From contig NZ_AP017558.1 in NCBI RefSeq assembly GCF_002355635.1, forward strand, positions 496,001 to 560,000: 64,000 bases of DNA. The letters are read 5' to 3'. Source of the stretch: Halopenitus persicus (GTDB lineage Archaea > Halobacteriota > Halobacteria > Halobacteriales > Haloferacaceae). The position numbers and the translations under genes are program-made. Below, piece by piece: positions 16,618 to 24,388 of this stretch. Below the pieces are notes generated by a model. That model had not been told where the DNA came from. It ran no database searches and worked only from the letters and a program-made list of their open reading frames with translations. The first letter of the stretch is position 1. Every line of letters starts with the position of its first letter.

Positions 16618-18291
16618 TCAGGCCATGTTCTCCCGGCCGAGACAGGAGAACAGGGGCTCGACGTACTCCCAGACCTCCCGGAGGTTCTCCGCCTGCTGAC
16701 TGTTCCCCTCCTTGATGTTCTTGGCGTGTTCGTACATCCGCTCGAGCGAGGGCATCCGCGGATTCCACAGCGTTCCCCACAGGTAGACGTCGTCGAGGTC
16801 GGGGGTGACGAGCTGTTCGACGTGGATGTCGACCGACTCGGTCCCCGGCTGGTTGGCGGCGTCGAGGAAGTCCTCGCTCGCGAGGATGTCCCGGGCGACG
16901 CCGTCGGAGACGAGCCGGGAGACCTCGCCCATCTTCCGTTCGGGACCGTACAGCAGGAAGGTACCGCCCCACGCCGTCTCGGGGTCGAACTTCGCGAGCC
17001 GGTTCTGATACAGCGCGTTCGAGATGAGCGTCTCCAACTGGGAGCGGTTGACCGTCTCGCCGCGAGCGCGCCCGAGCACCGGCGCGAGGATAACCGCCGG
17101 CCGGTGGTCGGCGTCGAGATCGAGCGGATACTTGTCCTCGACGGGGCGGAAGCTGTCCGCGACGTCGAAGACGTCGCCGTGGATCGACATCGACGCGTCC
17201 TGCTTGACGAACTGCGGCGTCGACGACATCGTGAACGCCTCGAGGAAGGCCACGAGCGGCCGGTTGAGGTCCGCGTAGTGGGGCGGGTTGTACTCCTGGA
17301 GCCCGTCGATCCGGGGCGTGATGTCCGCGCCGGCCGCCTCGAGCCGCTCGTTGTCGAACGGGACGATCGCGTCGACTGCGGCCGACATTCTGGCAAGCCC
17401 CACGACGCCGTTCACGCGCGCTTTTCCGCCCGACATCCCGTCGTTGCCTCCCTCGGAGGGGATCACGACGGCCGAGATGAGCGCCTTGGAGATGACGTAA
17501 TCGTTGTTGAGCACCTCCTCGCGGATCTTGCGGGCCAGCACCGGCGTGGAGCCGCAGCCGGTGCCCTTGGTGACGCTGTGGACGAACATGATCGCCTGCG
17601 CGTCCTGGATCGTCTGGGGGTCCATGTCCCACCGCTCCCGGAATGGGTTCCGGCCGTCCTCGAAGTCCCGCTCCATCACCTGTTTGCCGTGGTCCCACCG
17701 GCGACCCATCCCCTGGTAGCCGTGGGCGCCCTGGCCGATGATCGAATTCATCATCAGCTGCTGGCGCGAGTAGCCCCGCTCCTCCTGGGCGTAGTAGGTC
17801 TGTTCCAGCTCGGCGATGTTCGTGTTGAGGATGCCGTAGCCGGCCAGCCCCCCTTCCCAGATGAGCGCGCGATTCTCGTTGTTCCGGCGCAGCGTGTCCC
17901 GGCGCAACAACACCGCGTCGAGGATGTTGTTCCCCGCGCCGCCGACGCCGATCATGAACCACTTCTTCCCGTAACTGTCCTCGAAGTCGACGTCCGATTC
18001 GACGTCGGTCGGCGGATCGGGATCGGGGTCGGAACCCGACTCGGCGGGCGGGCCCGTCGGCGCATCGATGGGGTTCCCGGTCGCCGCCGACTCCGTCGTC
18101 TCGTCCGCGGCCGTATCCGTTTCCGTGCCCGGATCGATGACCGGGTCGCCGTCCTCGAAGAGCCGTTCGTACCGGTCGGCGTAGACCGCGCGGATCGCCG
18201 GCTGTTCGTCCCGGTGTGTGGCGAGAAGGTGCTCGTCGAGATCACCCTCCTCCCACTGTGTGTCGGATAGTGAGCAGATCTTACAGCGCAT
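16618..18291 (-). CDS. C2H2-type zinc finger fused to divergent tubulin/FtsZ-like GTPase (tubulin-like 1)
   Basis: 557 residues. An N-terminal zinc finger (C3, C6, H21, H26; CxxC-x14-HxxxxH) is joined by an acidic Pro/Ser/Asp linker (about 45-107) to a tubulin-fold core. KKWFMIGVGGAGNN (109-122) is strand 1 plus T1 loop; SVTKGTGCGSTP (239-250) holds a degenerate signature in which the first Gly of GGGTG is Lys; VDAIVPFDNERL (306-317) matches the FtsZ strand before H7; HYADLNRPLVAFLEAF (338-353) occupies the T7/H8 position and keeps an Asp. The C-terminal half is about 200 residues with no membrane segment. Spacing is larger than in FtsZ. Cytoplasmic; GTP binding likely. The finger could bind nucleic acid or protein, and I cannot tell which. 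Confidence 0.85.
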   Translation of the reverse strand: MRCKICSLSDTQWEEGDLDEHLLATHRDEQPAIRAVYADRYERLFEDGDPVIDPGTETDTAADETTESAATGNPIDAPTGPPAESGSDPDPDPPTDVESDVDFEDSYGKKWFMIGVGGAGNNILDAVLLRRDTLRRNNENRALIWEGGLAGYGILNTNIAELEQTYYAQEERGYSRQQLMMNSIIGQGAHGYQGMGRRWDHGKQVMERDFEDGRNPFRERWDMDPQTIQDAQAIMFVHSVTKGTGCGSTPVLARKIREEVLNNDYVISKALISAVVIPSEGGNDGMSGGKARVNGVVGLARMSAAVDAIVPFDNERLEAAGADITPRIDGLQEYNPPHYADLNRPLVAFLEAFTMSSTPQFVKQDASMSIHGDVFDVADSFRPVEDKYPLDLDADHRPAVILAPVLGRARGETVNRSQLETLISNALYQNRLAKFDPETAWGGTFLLYGPERKMGEVSRLVSDGVARDILASEDFLDAANQPGTESVDIHVEQLVTPDLDDVYLWGTLWNPRMPSLERMYEHAKNIKEGNSQQAENLREVWEYVEPLFSCLGRENMA

Positions 18292-18326
18292 GGACCCGTT
18301 CGTACCCTATATCTGTCAGGACGACA

Positions 18327-18336
18327 GCTTAAGTGT
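18327..18336 (-). promoter_or_regulatory. Putative TATA-like element for the zinc-finger tubulin gene
   Basis: Minus-strand ACACTTAAGC, centred about 40 nt upstream of the start at 18291, the same spacing as the element upstream of tubulin-like 2. A second AT element (18307-18312, ATATAG on the minus strand) lies at about -20, also as at the other locus. The 142-bp gap to the upstream stop leaves room for a promoter. Confidence 0.4.
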
Positions 18337-18365
18337 AGGGGAACTCCGCACTCCCGCAGTCATCC

Positions 18366-18440
18366 GTCCCGTTGGCTCCCCGGCTCGTTCGTTCCGTTGG
18401 CTCCCCGGCTCGTTCGTTCCGTTGGCTCCCGACTCATCCG
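18366..18440. repeat. Three 25-bp tandem copies running into the stop codon of the upstream gene
   Basis: Units at 18366-18390, 18391-18415 (GTTCCGTTGGCTCCCCGGCT plus CGTTC) and a diverged 18416-18440. The last copy contains the stop of the 681-residue gene (minus-strand stop at 18434-18436). Each copy downstream of the gene retains a version of the gene's terminal sequence around the stop. Confidence 0.8.
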
Positions 18441-20479
18441 TACCGTTCCGTGAACCGCTCGCGAGCCGTTCGGATCGCGGTCGTCGCCTGCCGCTCGTCG
18501 GCGACGACCACCTCGAAGAACGCCGGCGGCTCGGGGTCCTGGAGATTCACCTCGCTCATCAGGTCCGACTGGTTGCGGAGGAACCGTTCCACGTTCGTGA
18601 GCATATCCGGATCCGCGATCGTCGGGGGGAGGTCGGCGATCTGGTACTGGACCCGTGCCCCGTCCGTGGACCGGGCGTGTTCCTCGAGTTCACGCAGGAA
18701 GTACAACGCGGCGTCGAGCACCTCCTCGGGCCGTTTAGCGGGGGCGTCCCGGTCGTCCCCGTCGGCGTCACTGCCGAGGGCACCGCCACGATCGGTCGTG
18801 CTGGGGTCGGCCGTCTCGCGGTCGGCGCTCCCGGCGACCCCCCGTCCATCCGATCCGTCCCCCGCGGACGTGCTTCCGGTCCCCGCGGACGTGCTTCCGG
18901 TCGCGCCGCCGGGACCGGTCGTTCCCCTCGTGCCGGTCGGCGAGTCGAACGCCGATCCGGTACCGTCATCCCCGTCGCCGATCCGAACCCTGTCGCCCTC
19001 GACGCTGACGGTGACGTCGTGTGCCTCGGCCATCGCCTGGGCGACGGGGGCGACCGCGTCCGGATCCACCGTCGTCGGAACGTCCACGCTGGAGCCGCCG
19101 TGTCGGACGCGGCCGTCGAGGGCACGGAGGAACTCCGCGGCCGTGACGAGGCGTTCGCTCTCCTCGTCGGCCCGGTCGAGCAGCCGCTCGCACTCGTCGA
19201 ACCCGCAGTCGTGGAGCGAGTCGGTGGCGTCGGAGAGCGTTCGCTCGATCGCGGTGCGTCCCGTGATCGACTCCACGCGGTTCTCGACGAGGACGCCGCG
19301 TGCGCTCGACCGAACCGACTCGGGGAGCCGGTCGAGCTGCTCCTCGACCGTCTCGAGCCGCGACCGAACGCGCTCCATCGTCGCGTCGGCGCGCTCCTCG
19401 CGGTCCGCGAGGAACGACTCGGTGCGGTCCAGGTGGGCGGTCGCCGCGCCGATCGCCTCGCCGACGTCGGGGAGGGGAGCACCGCTCTCGAGGCGGCGCT
19501 GGAGGACCCCGTTGAGGTCGTCGGTCCTGACGGCGTCGCCGTCGGGCGGCAGCGACACCTCGCGGTACTCCGCGGGGAGGTTCGCCAGGGTGTAGGCCCC
19601 GCCGTACCGCGATCGGACCGTGACGTCGCCGAACTCGGTGCGGACGCCCGAAACGACGCGTCGCCGGAGTTCGGACGCGATCCGGTCGACCTCCGTCTCG
19701 GGGTCGAGCGAGTCGACCCGCGATTCGAGGTTCGAGACCTCCTCCCGACGCCGGTCGGGGTCCTCGATCCGCTGGATGCGGTCGACCTCCGTGAGGAGCT
19801 CGTCACACCGGTCGTGGAAGCGATCGGCCGCCGATTCGGCCTCGCCGACGCCGGTCGGCGCGACCGTCTCGAGGGCGTCCAGCGATCCGATTCGCTCCTC
19901 GAAGGCGGTCTCGAAGCGCTCCCGGGCGTCGCCGATGCGCGCCTCCTGTTCCCCCAACCGACCGGAGGTCTCCTCGAGGACCTCCTCGGACCAGTCGTGG
20001 ATCCACGCGGCGGAGCCGACGAGCGCGGTCGCGATCACGGGGATGGCGAAGAAGCCGACGAGCCGTCCGGTCCCGACTCCCGACCCGAACAACGCCGAGT
20101 AGACGCCGAAGAACAACACGAGATAGAGGATCGACGCGAGCCCGGCCGCGCCGAACGCGAGGTCCCGGTGGTCGAGGACGATCATCGCGGCGCCCTGGAC
20201 GATCCACGCGATCGTGATGAGGACGAACAGCGCCGCGACGAGCGACGGCTGGTCCTTGAACACCTCCGCGGCCTGGAAGACGACGTCGATCGAGTAGATC
20301 GGGTCGAGCACGCCGCGGAGCCCGAGCGTCTCGGAGGTCCAGTCGAGCAGCGACAGGATCGTCTGCACGAAGGTCACGAGCAGCGGCACCCCGGCGATCC
20401 CCCACGCGACGATCGAGACGTCGAGGTCGTCGAGACCGGACCCGGAACCGATGTCGGCCTCGAGGTCGAGATCCGTCAT
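18434..20479 (-). CDS. Four-transmembrane protein with long cytoplasmic coiled coil (first gene of tubulin cluster)
   Basis: 681 residues. Four transmembrane helices at about 22-44, 80-102, 107-130 and 140-160 put both ends on the same side, most simply the cytoplasm. From about 163 to 480 the sequence is helical with heptad-like patterns (VRSRLETVEEQLDRL). A Gly/Ser/Thr-rich low-complexity linker (about 505-590) precedes a C-terminal globular segment (about 590-681, LDAALYFLRELEEHA to FFEVVVADERQATTAIRTA). The plan of membrane anchor plus cytoplasmic coiled coil parallels the 692-residue protein later in the cluster. A TATA box lies 27 nt upstream of the ATG, so the message is probably leaderless and starts the operon. 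No known family. Confidence 0.8.
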   Translation of the reverse strand: MTDLDLEADIGSGSGLDDLDVSIVAWGIAGVPLLVTFVQTILSLLDWTSETLGLRGVLDPIYSIDVVFQAAEVFKDQPSLVAALFVLITIAWIVQGAAMIVLDHRDLAFGAAGLASILYLVLFFGVYSALFGSGVGTGRLVGFFAIPVIATALVGSAAWIHDWSEEVLEETSGRLGEQEARIGDARERFETAFEERIGSLDALETVAPTGVGEAESAADRFHDRCDELLTEVDRIQRIEDPDRRREEVSNLESRVDSLDPETEVDRIASELRRRVVSGVRTEFGDVTVRSRYGGAYTLANLPAEYREVSLPPDGDAVRTDDLNGVLQRRLESGAPLPDVGEAIGAATAHLDRTESFLADREERADATMERVRSRLETVEEQLDRLPESVRSSARGVLVENRVESITGRTAIERTLSDATDSLHDCGFDECERLLDRADEESERLVTAAEFLRALDGRVRHGGSSVDVPTTVDPDAVAPVAQAMAEAHDVTVSVEGDRVRIGDGDDGTGSAFDSPTGTRGTTGPGGATGSTSAGTGSTSAGDGSDGRGVAGSADRETADPSTTDRGGALGSDADGDDRDAPAKRPEEVLDAALYFLRELEEHARSTDGARVQYQIADLPPTIADPDMLTNVERFLRNQSDLMSEVNLQDPEPPAFFEVVVADERQATTAIRTARERFTERYG

Positions 20480-20500
20480 TATCTGGACAAGACGGGCGGT

Positions 20501-20510
20501 GGATATTAAA
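20501..20510 (-). promoter_or_regulatory. TATA box at the head of the tubulin cluster
   Basis: Minus-strand TTTAATATCC centred about 27 nt upstream of the ATG at 20479, the usual haloarchaeal leaderless spacing. Confidence 0.7.
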
Positions 20511-20533
20511 GGTGTGTTGACGGTCGGCGTCGA

Positions 20534-20779
20534 TCACTCGTGGGCGGCGTCCCACTCCTCGGGCTTTCGCATGTTGCCGCACTCGTTGCACTCGATCCGT
20601 CCCATCGTGTCCATGGCGGTGTCGAGGCTCCCACAGTTCCCGCAGAGGAATCCCCAGCGGTCCTCGCCGCGCTCCGTGGCGTAGGCGATATAAAAAGGTC
20701 CCTCGCTTCCCCGGTCGCCGGCGGTACGATCGACGTAGACCCGATCGCCGTCGGGCGACGTTACGGCTTCACGTTCCAT
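20534..20779 (-). CDS. DUF5816 haloarchaeal zinc-ribbon protein
   Basis: 81 residues. A zinc ribbon is formed by FLCGNCGS (near 45) and ECNECGNMRKPEEW (near 64), followed by the family's C-terminal DAAHE. This matches the DUF5816 pattern I know from haloarchaea (YVDRTAGDRGSEGPFYIAYA, then GRIECNECGN). The biological role is not known. A TATA box (minus-strand TTTATATC within 20801-20810) lies about 27 nt upstream of the ATG, indicating leaderless transcription. It is not part of the tubulin operon, which has its own promoter 24 bp beyond this gene's stop. Confidence 0.88.
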   Translation of the reverse strand: MEREAVTSPDGDRVYVDRTAGDRGSEGPFYIAYATERGEDRWGFLCGNCGSLDTAMDTMGRIECNECGNMRKPEEWDAAHE

Positions 20780-20830
20780 ACGGGGCGATACTGGAGCGGT
20801 GATATAAACGGTGACGTCTCGGGTGGACCG

Positions 20831-20920
20831 ATCGAGGTCGACCGAAGTTGACCGAGATCGACCGAGATCGACCGAGATCGACCGAGATCGACCGAGATCG
20901 ATCCGGGCCGATCCGGGCCG
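20831..20920. repeat. 10-bp phased tandem repeat between iscA-like and DUF5816 genes
   Basis: Five perfect head-to-tail copies of ACCGAGATCG at 20851-20900, two degraded copies before them (20831-20850), then two copies of ATCCGGGCCG (20901-20920). The period equals about one DNA helical turn. It lies just upstream of the DUF5816 promoter and downstream of the IscA-like gene. Confidence 0.9.
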
Positions 20921-20947
20921 ATGTCGGTGACTCGGGGCGGAGCGCGA

Positions 20948-21319
20948 TTACGTTCGGAACGACTCCCCGCAGCCGCACTCGGAGACGACGTTGGGGTTCT
21001 CGACGTGGAAGCCGGCGGCCTGGAGGCCGGCCTCGTAATCGAGCGTACTGCCGCCGATGTAGTTCTCGCTTGCGGGGTCGACGAACACGCGGAGCCCGTG
21101 TCGTTCGACCACGAGGTCGTCCTCCTCCGGCTCCGTGTCGAACCGCATCCCGTAGGAGAGCCCCGCGCAGCCGCCCTGCTGGACGAACAGCCGCAGTCCG
21201 CCGACGTCGGCGTCCATCCCCTCCTGACGCATCAACTCGAGCGCCTGTTCGGCGGCGCCCGGGGTCACCTCGACGGTGGATCCGGATTCCGCGTCGCCGT
21301 CGGCCGTCTCGGTACTCAT
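20948..21319 (-). CDS. IscA/ErpA-family iron-sulphur carrier (HesB domain)
   Basis: 123 residues. A-type carrier that holds an Fe-S cluster or iron for delivery to apoproteins. An acidic N-terminal tail (about 1-15) is followed by the HesB fold, with the three family cysteines present: C51 in QQGGCAGLSYG and the C-terminal pair in VVSECGCGESF (near 115-117). YIGGSTLDYE is the conserved segment between them. Length and motif spacing are normal. A TATA box (minus-strand GGTTTTTATC, 21341-21350) lies about 27 nt upstream of the ATG, so it is probably transcribed alone and leaderless. A ferredoxin gene lies divergently upstream, a sensible Fe-S neighbour. Confidence 0.92.
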   Translation of the reverse strand: MSTETADGDAESGSTVEVTPGAAEQALELMRQEGMDADVGGLRLFVQQGGCAGLSYGMRFDTEPEEDDLVVERHGLRVFVDPASENYIGGSTLDYEAGLQAAGFHVENPNVVSECGCGESFRT

Positions 21320-21345
21320 ACGAAAACGTTCGGGGTCGAGGATAA

Positions 21346-21864
<519 letters not shown>

Positions 21865-21885
21865 GTCGCTTCGAACCCACGATCT

Positions 21886-21902
21886 CGTTTTACTTTTCGT
21901 TC
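21886..21902 (+). terminator. T-rich tract after the ferredoxin gene
   Basis: CGTTTTACTTTTCGTTC follows the stop by about 22 bp. T runs of this kind act as archaeal intrinsic terminators. No hairpin is needed or seen. Confidence 0.5.
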
Positions 21903-22083
21903 AATTGAATCTCACCGGCTGATCGCCATTTCGGCAATCGATGGATCACCGCATCCGCCCGGGAGTCGCCACGTTCGGTCGCGTCTCCGACCGCTCCACG
22001 TATTTAAACTGATGAACCAATAAACAACGGAAACCATCCCGAAATACATCACTTCGGCGGTCGTTCGATCACGATCGGCATCG

Positions 22084-22113
22084 AATCCGGATGGATCCGG
22101 ATCGATCCGGATC
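22084..22113. repeat. Three 10-bp phased copies upstream of the ars promoter
   Basis: ATCCGGAT-type units at a 10-bp spacing (AATCCGGATG, GATCCGGATC, GATCCGGATC) immediately upstream of a TATA-rich segment. The repeated palindromic core could bind a regulator on one DNA face. The rest of 21903-22083 contains no gene I can support. Confidence 0.7.
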
Positions 22114-22131
22114 CATATATACCGGTTGGGT

Positions 22132-22146
22132 ACCGTATATATACGC
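22132..22146 (+). promoter_or_regulatory. TATA box of the arsenic operon
   Basis: CCGTATATATACGCC, itself palindromic, centred 51 nt upstream of the arsR ATG; transcription would start near 22165. A second TATA-like run (CATATATACC) lies at 22111-22120. Confidence 0.65.
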
Positions 22147-22162
22147 CAACCGAAACGATTAC

Positions 22163-22178
22163 TTGAACAGCTATTCAA
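22163..22178. promoter_or_regulatory. arsO: Probable ArsR operator
   Basis: TTGAACAGCTATTCAA is a 16-bp palindrome with a single mismatched pair. It overlaps the expected transcription start and lies 10 bp before the arsR ATG. The TTGAA/TTCAA half-sites are typical of ArsR-family operators, so autorepression by steric block is the natural model. Confidence 0.65.
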
Positions 22179-22188
22179 TTAATCTCCG

Positions 22189-22632
22189 ATGGCACACGCG
22201 ACACAACGGCTCCGGCGCTACCTCGAGGACGAACTCGAGGAGTGTCGGAGCGAGGACGTCGACCGGCGTTTGGCGGAGCTCGGTACGCTCGAGGCAGCGC
22301 TCGGAGGCGAGCGGGTGGAGGCCGAGTTGGACGTCCTCTCGGCGCTGGCGGCCGAAACTCGATACACCCTCGCTCGCGTCCTCGTGGCGGCCGAGGAGGA
22401 GCTGTGCGTCTGTGAGCTCAACGCGGTCGTCGACGTGAGCGAGAGCGGGCTCAGTCACGCCCTCTCGACGCTCGCCGACGCGGGGCTCGTCACCGGCCGG
22501 ACGGACGGGCGCTGGCGAAAGTACCGCGCGACCAACCGCGCGGTGGCGCTCGTGACCGTTCTCGAGGGTTGCGTCGACGCGGACACGAGCGGTTCGGGCG
22601 ACGACCCGGGAGCCGCGATCGACGATGCCTGA
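22189..22632 (+). CDS. arsR: ArsR-family metalloid-responsive repressor
   Basis: 147 residues. A helical N-terminal extension (about 1-45) precedes an ArsR winged helix: SALAAETRYTLARVLVAAEE, then ELCVCEL (about 71-77), which holds the paired Cys that bind As(III)/Sb(III) in this family, then VSESGLSHALSTLADAGLV as recognition helix and TDGRWRKYRA as the wing. It represses its own operon and releases DNA on metalloid binding. It overlaps the downstream acr3 gene by 8 bp, so the two are translationally coupled. The probable operator is immediately upstream. The N-terminal extension is longer than in minimal bacterial ArsR proteins. Confidence 0.93.
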   Translation: MAHATQRLRRYLEDELEECRSEDVDRRLAELGTLEAALGGERVEAELDVLSALAAETRYTLARVLVAAEEELCVCELNAVVDVSESGLSHALSTLADAGLVTGRTDGRWRKYRATNRAVALVTVLEGCVDADTSGSGDDPGAAIDDA

Positions 22633-23773
22633 GGCCGTCCACGATCACGGCCCGAACTGCGGCTGTGAGGCCTGCGGCGACCCCCGGTCGATGGATTTCC
22701 TTGACAAGTACCTCACCGTCTGGATCCTCGGGGCGATGGCGGTCGGCGTCGGCCTCGGATCGGTGGCACCTCGAGTCACGCAGCCGATCCAGAACTACCA
22801 TCTCGTCGAGATCGGGCTGATCCTGATGATGTATCCGCCGCTGGCGAAGGCGGACTACTCGCGGCTGCCGACGGTCTTCAGCAACTGGCGCGTGCTCGGC
22901 CTCAGTCTCGTCCAGAACTGGCTGATCGGGCCGACGCTGATGGTCGGGCTCGCGATCGTCTTCTTCGGCGGCGTCGTGCCCGGCCTGCCGGCCCGTCCGG
23001 AGTTCTTCCTCGGTCTCGTGTTCATCGGGATGGCCCGATGCATCGCGATGGTCCTCGTCTGGAACGAGCTCGCGGACGGATCGACCGAGTACGTCACCGG
23101 CCTCGTGGCGTTCAACAGCCTCTTTCAGATCCTCACCTACGGCGTGTACGTCTGGTTCTTCGCGCTGGTGCTTCCGCCGTTGCTGGGCCTCGAGTCGCTC
23201 GCAGCCGGCATCACGACCTTCGACGTGACGCCGATGCAGGTGTTCCGTGCCATCGTCGTCTTCCTCGGGATCCCGTTCCTCGGCGGCTTCCTGACTCGGT
23301 TCGTCGGCACACGTCGCAAGGGGACCGAGTGGTACGAGGAGACCGTGGTCCCCGCGATCGACCCGCTCACCCTGATCGCGCTGCTGTTCACGATCGTCGT
23401 GATGTTCGCCACCCAGGGCGGCGCCATCGTCGCCGCGCCGGCCGACGTCCTGCTGATCGCCGTCCCGTTGACGATCTACTTCGTCGTGATGTTCCTCGTG
23501 AGCTTCGGGATGGGCCGGGGGATCGGCGCGGACTACTCCACGACGACCGCGATCGGCTTCACCGCCGCCTCGAACAACTTCGAGCTCGCGATCGCCGTCG
23601 CGGTCGCCGTCTTCGGCGTCGGCTCCGGTGTCGCCTTCGCGACCGTCGTCGGCCCCCTGATCGAGGTGCCCGTCCTGCTGGCGCTGGTGAACGTGGCGCT
23701 GTTCTTCCGGCGGCGGTTCGACTGGGACGGCTTCGACGCCGGCAGCCTGGAGGCGCCGGCGACCGACGACTAG
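22625..23773 (+). CDS. acr3: ACR3-family arsenite efflux permease
   Basis: 382 residues, about ten transmembrane helices, plasma membrane. Exports arsenite (and possibly antimonite) using the proton gradient. Family features include the N-terminal DFLDKYLTVWILGAMAVG, MMYPPLAKADYSRLP near residue 62, and GMARCIAMVLVWNELADG, the conserved segment carrying the functionally important Cys of ACR3 transporters. An extra N-terminal stretch, HDHGPNCGCEACGDP, is Cys/His rich and may bind metal; it is not part of the core family. Length is normal otherwise. It is co-transcribed with arsR and arsC. Confidence 0.94.
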   Translation: MPEAVHDHGPNCGCEACGDPRSMDFLDKYLTVWILGAMAVGVGLGSVAPRVTQPIQNYHLVEIGLILMMYPPLAKADYSRLPTVFSNWRVLGLSLVQNWLIGPTLMVGLAIVFFGGVVPGLPARPEFFLGLVFIGMARCIAMVLVWNELADGSTEYVTGLVAFNSLFQILTYGVYVWFFALVLPPLLGLESLAAGITTFDVTPMQVFRAIVVFLGIPFLGGFLTRFVGTRRKGTEWYEETVVPAIDPLTLIALLFTIVVMFATQGGAIVAAPADVLLIAVPLTIYFVVMFLVSFGMGRGIGADYSTTTAIGFTAASNNFELAIAVAVAVFGVGSGVAFATVVGPLIEVPVLLALVNVALFFRRRFDWDGFDAGSLEAPATDD

Positions 23774-23804
23774 CGGACACAAACAGCACGCTGAAACAAC
23801 TGCT

Positions 23805-24344
23805 ATGCCCACCGAACCCGACTCCACCGACCGAACCGCTGCATCGAACGGCGCAACCGACTCCACCGACCGGATCGACGCCGCCGACCCGATCCGCGTC
23901 GCGTTCATATGCGTTCGGAACGCCGGCCGGTCCCAGATGGCGACCGCCGTCGCGGAGCGCGAACGCGAGCGCCGCGGGCTGACGGATCACATCGAGATCG
24001 TGACCGGCGGCACCGAGCCCGCCGACCGCGTCCACGAGGAAGTCATCGAGGTGATGACCGAGGTCGGCATCGATCTCTCGGACCGGACGCCCCGGAAGAT
24101 CACGATCGCGGAGCTGCGCTCCTGCGACTACGTCGCGACGATGGGCTGTTCGACGCTCGACGTCGGCGAGCTCGGCCCGGACGCCGACGTCGACGTCCGC
24201 GACTGGGCGCTGCCGGATCCCGACGGGGAGGAGCTCGATCGCGTACGCGAGATCCGCGAGGAGATCGCCGATCGCGTCGAGGACCTTTTTAAAGAGATCG
24301 CCGACGGGACGGACGCGAGTTCCACCGACGTCGACGCGGCCTAA
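23805..24344 (+). CDS. arsC: Arsenate reductase, low-molecular-weight phosphatase type
   Basis: 179 residues. Reduces arsenate to arsenite, which the adjacent permease exports. The P-loop is CVRNAGRSQ (residues about 37-45), the CxxNxxRS form of the arsenate-reductase/LMW-PTP fold. A later DWALPDPDG carries the Asp-Pro general-acid loop, and the second Cys in YVATMGCS is positioned for a disulphide relay. A long acidic, Thr/Ser-rich N-terminus (about 1-28) is typical of haloarchaeal proteins. It lies 31 bp after acr3 with no promoter visible, so it is the third gene of the ars operon. Confidence 0.93.
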   Translation: MPTEPDSTDRTAASNGATDSTDRIDAADPIRVAFICVRNAGRSQMATAVAERERERRGLTDHIEIVTGGTEPADRVHEEVIEVMTEVGIDLSDRTPRKITIAELRSCDYVATMGCSTLDVGELGPDADVDVRDWALPDPDGEELDRVREIREEIADRVEDLFKEIADGTDASSTDVDAA

Positions 24345-24388
24345 CGCCCTGAAACCGGCCGTTCGACGATCGGAAACGGTGGCGTCAT

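Noticed and set aside
9118-18291. Assigning the tubulin-like proteins to FtsZ or CetZ
   Set aside because: The FtsZ/CetZ T7 signature and overall N-terminal sequence are absent; only fold-level motifs are shared.
21912-22178. Minus-strand ORF of 88 codons in the ars upstream region
   Set aside because: It overlaps the ars promoter, operator and phased repeats, has no family features, and reads into the arsR control region.
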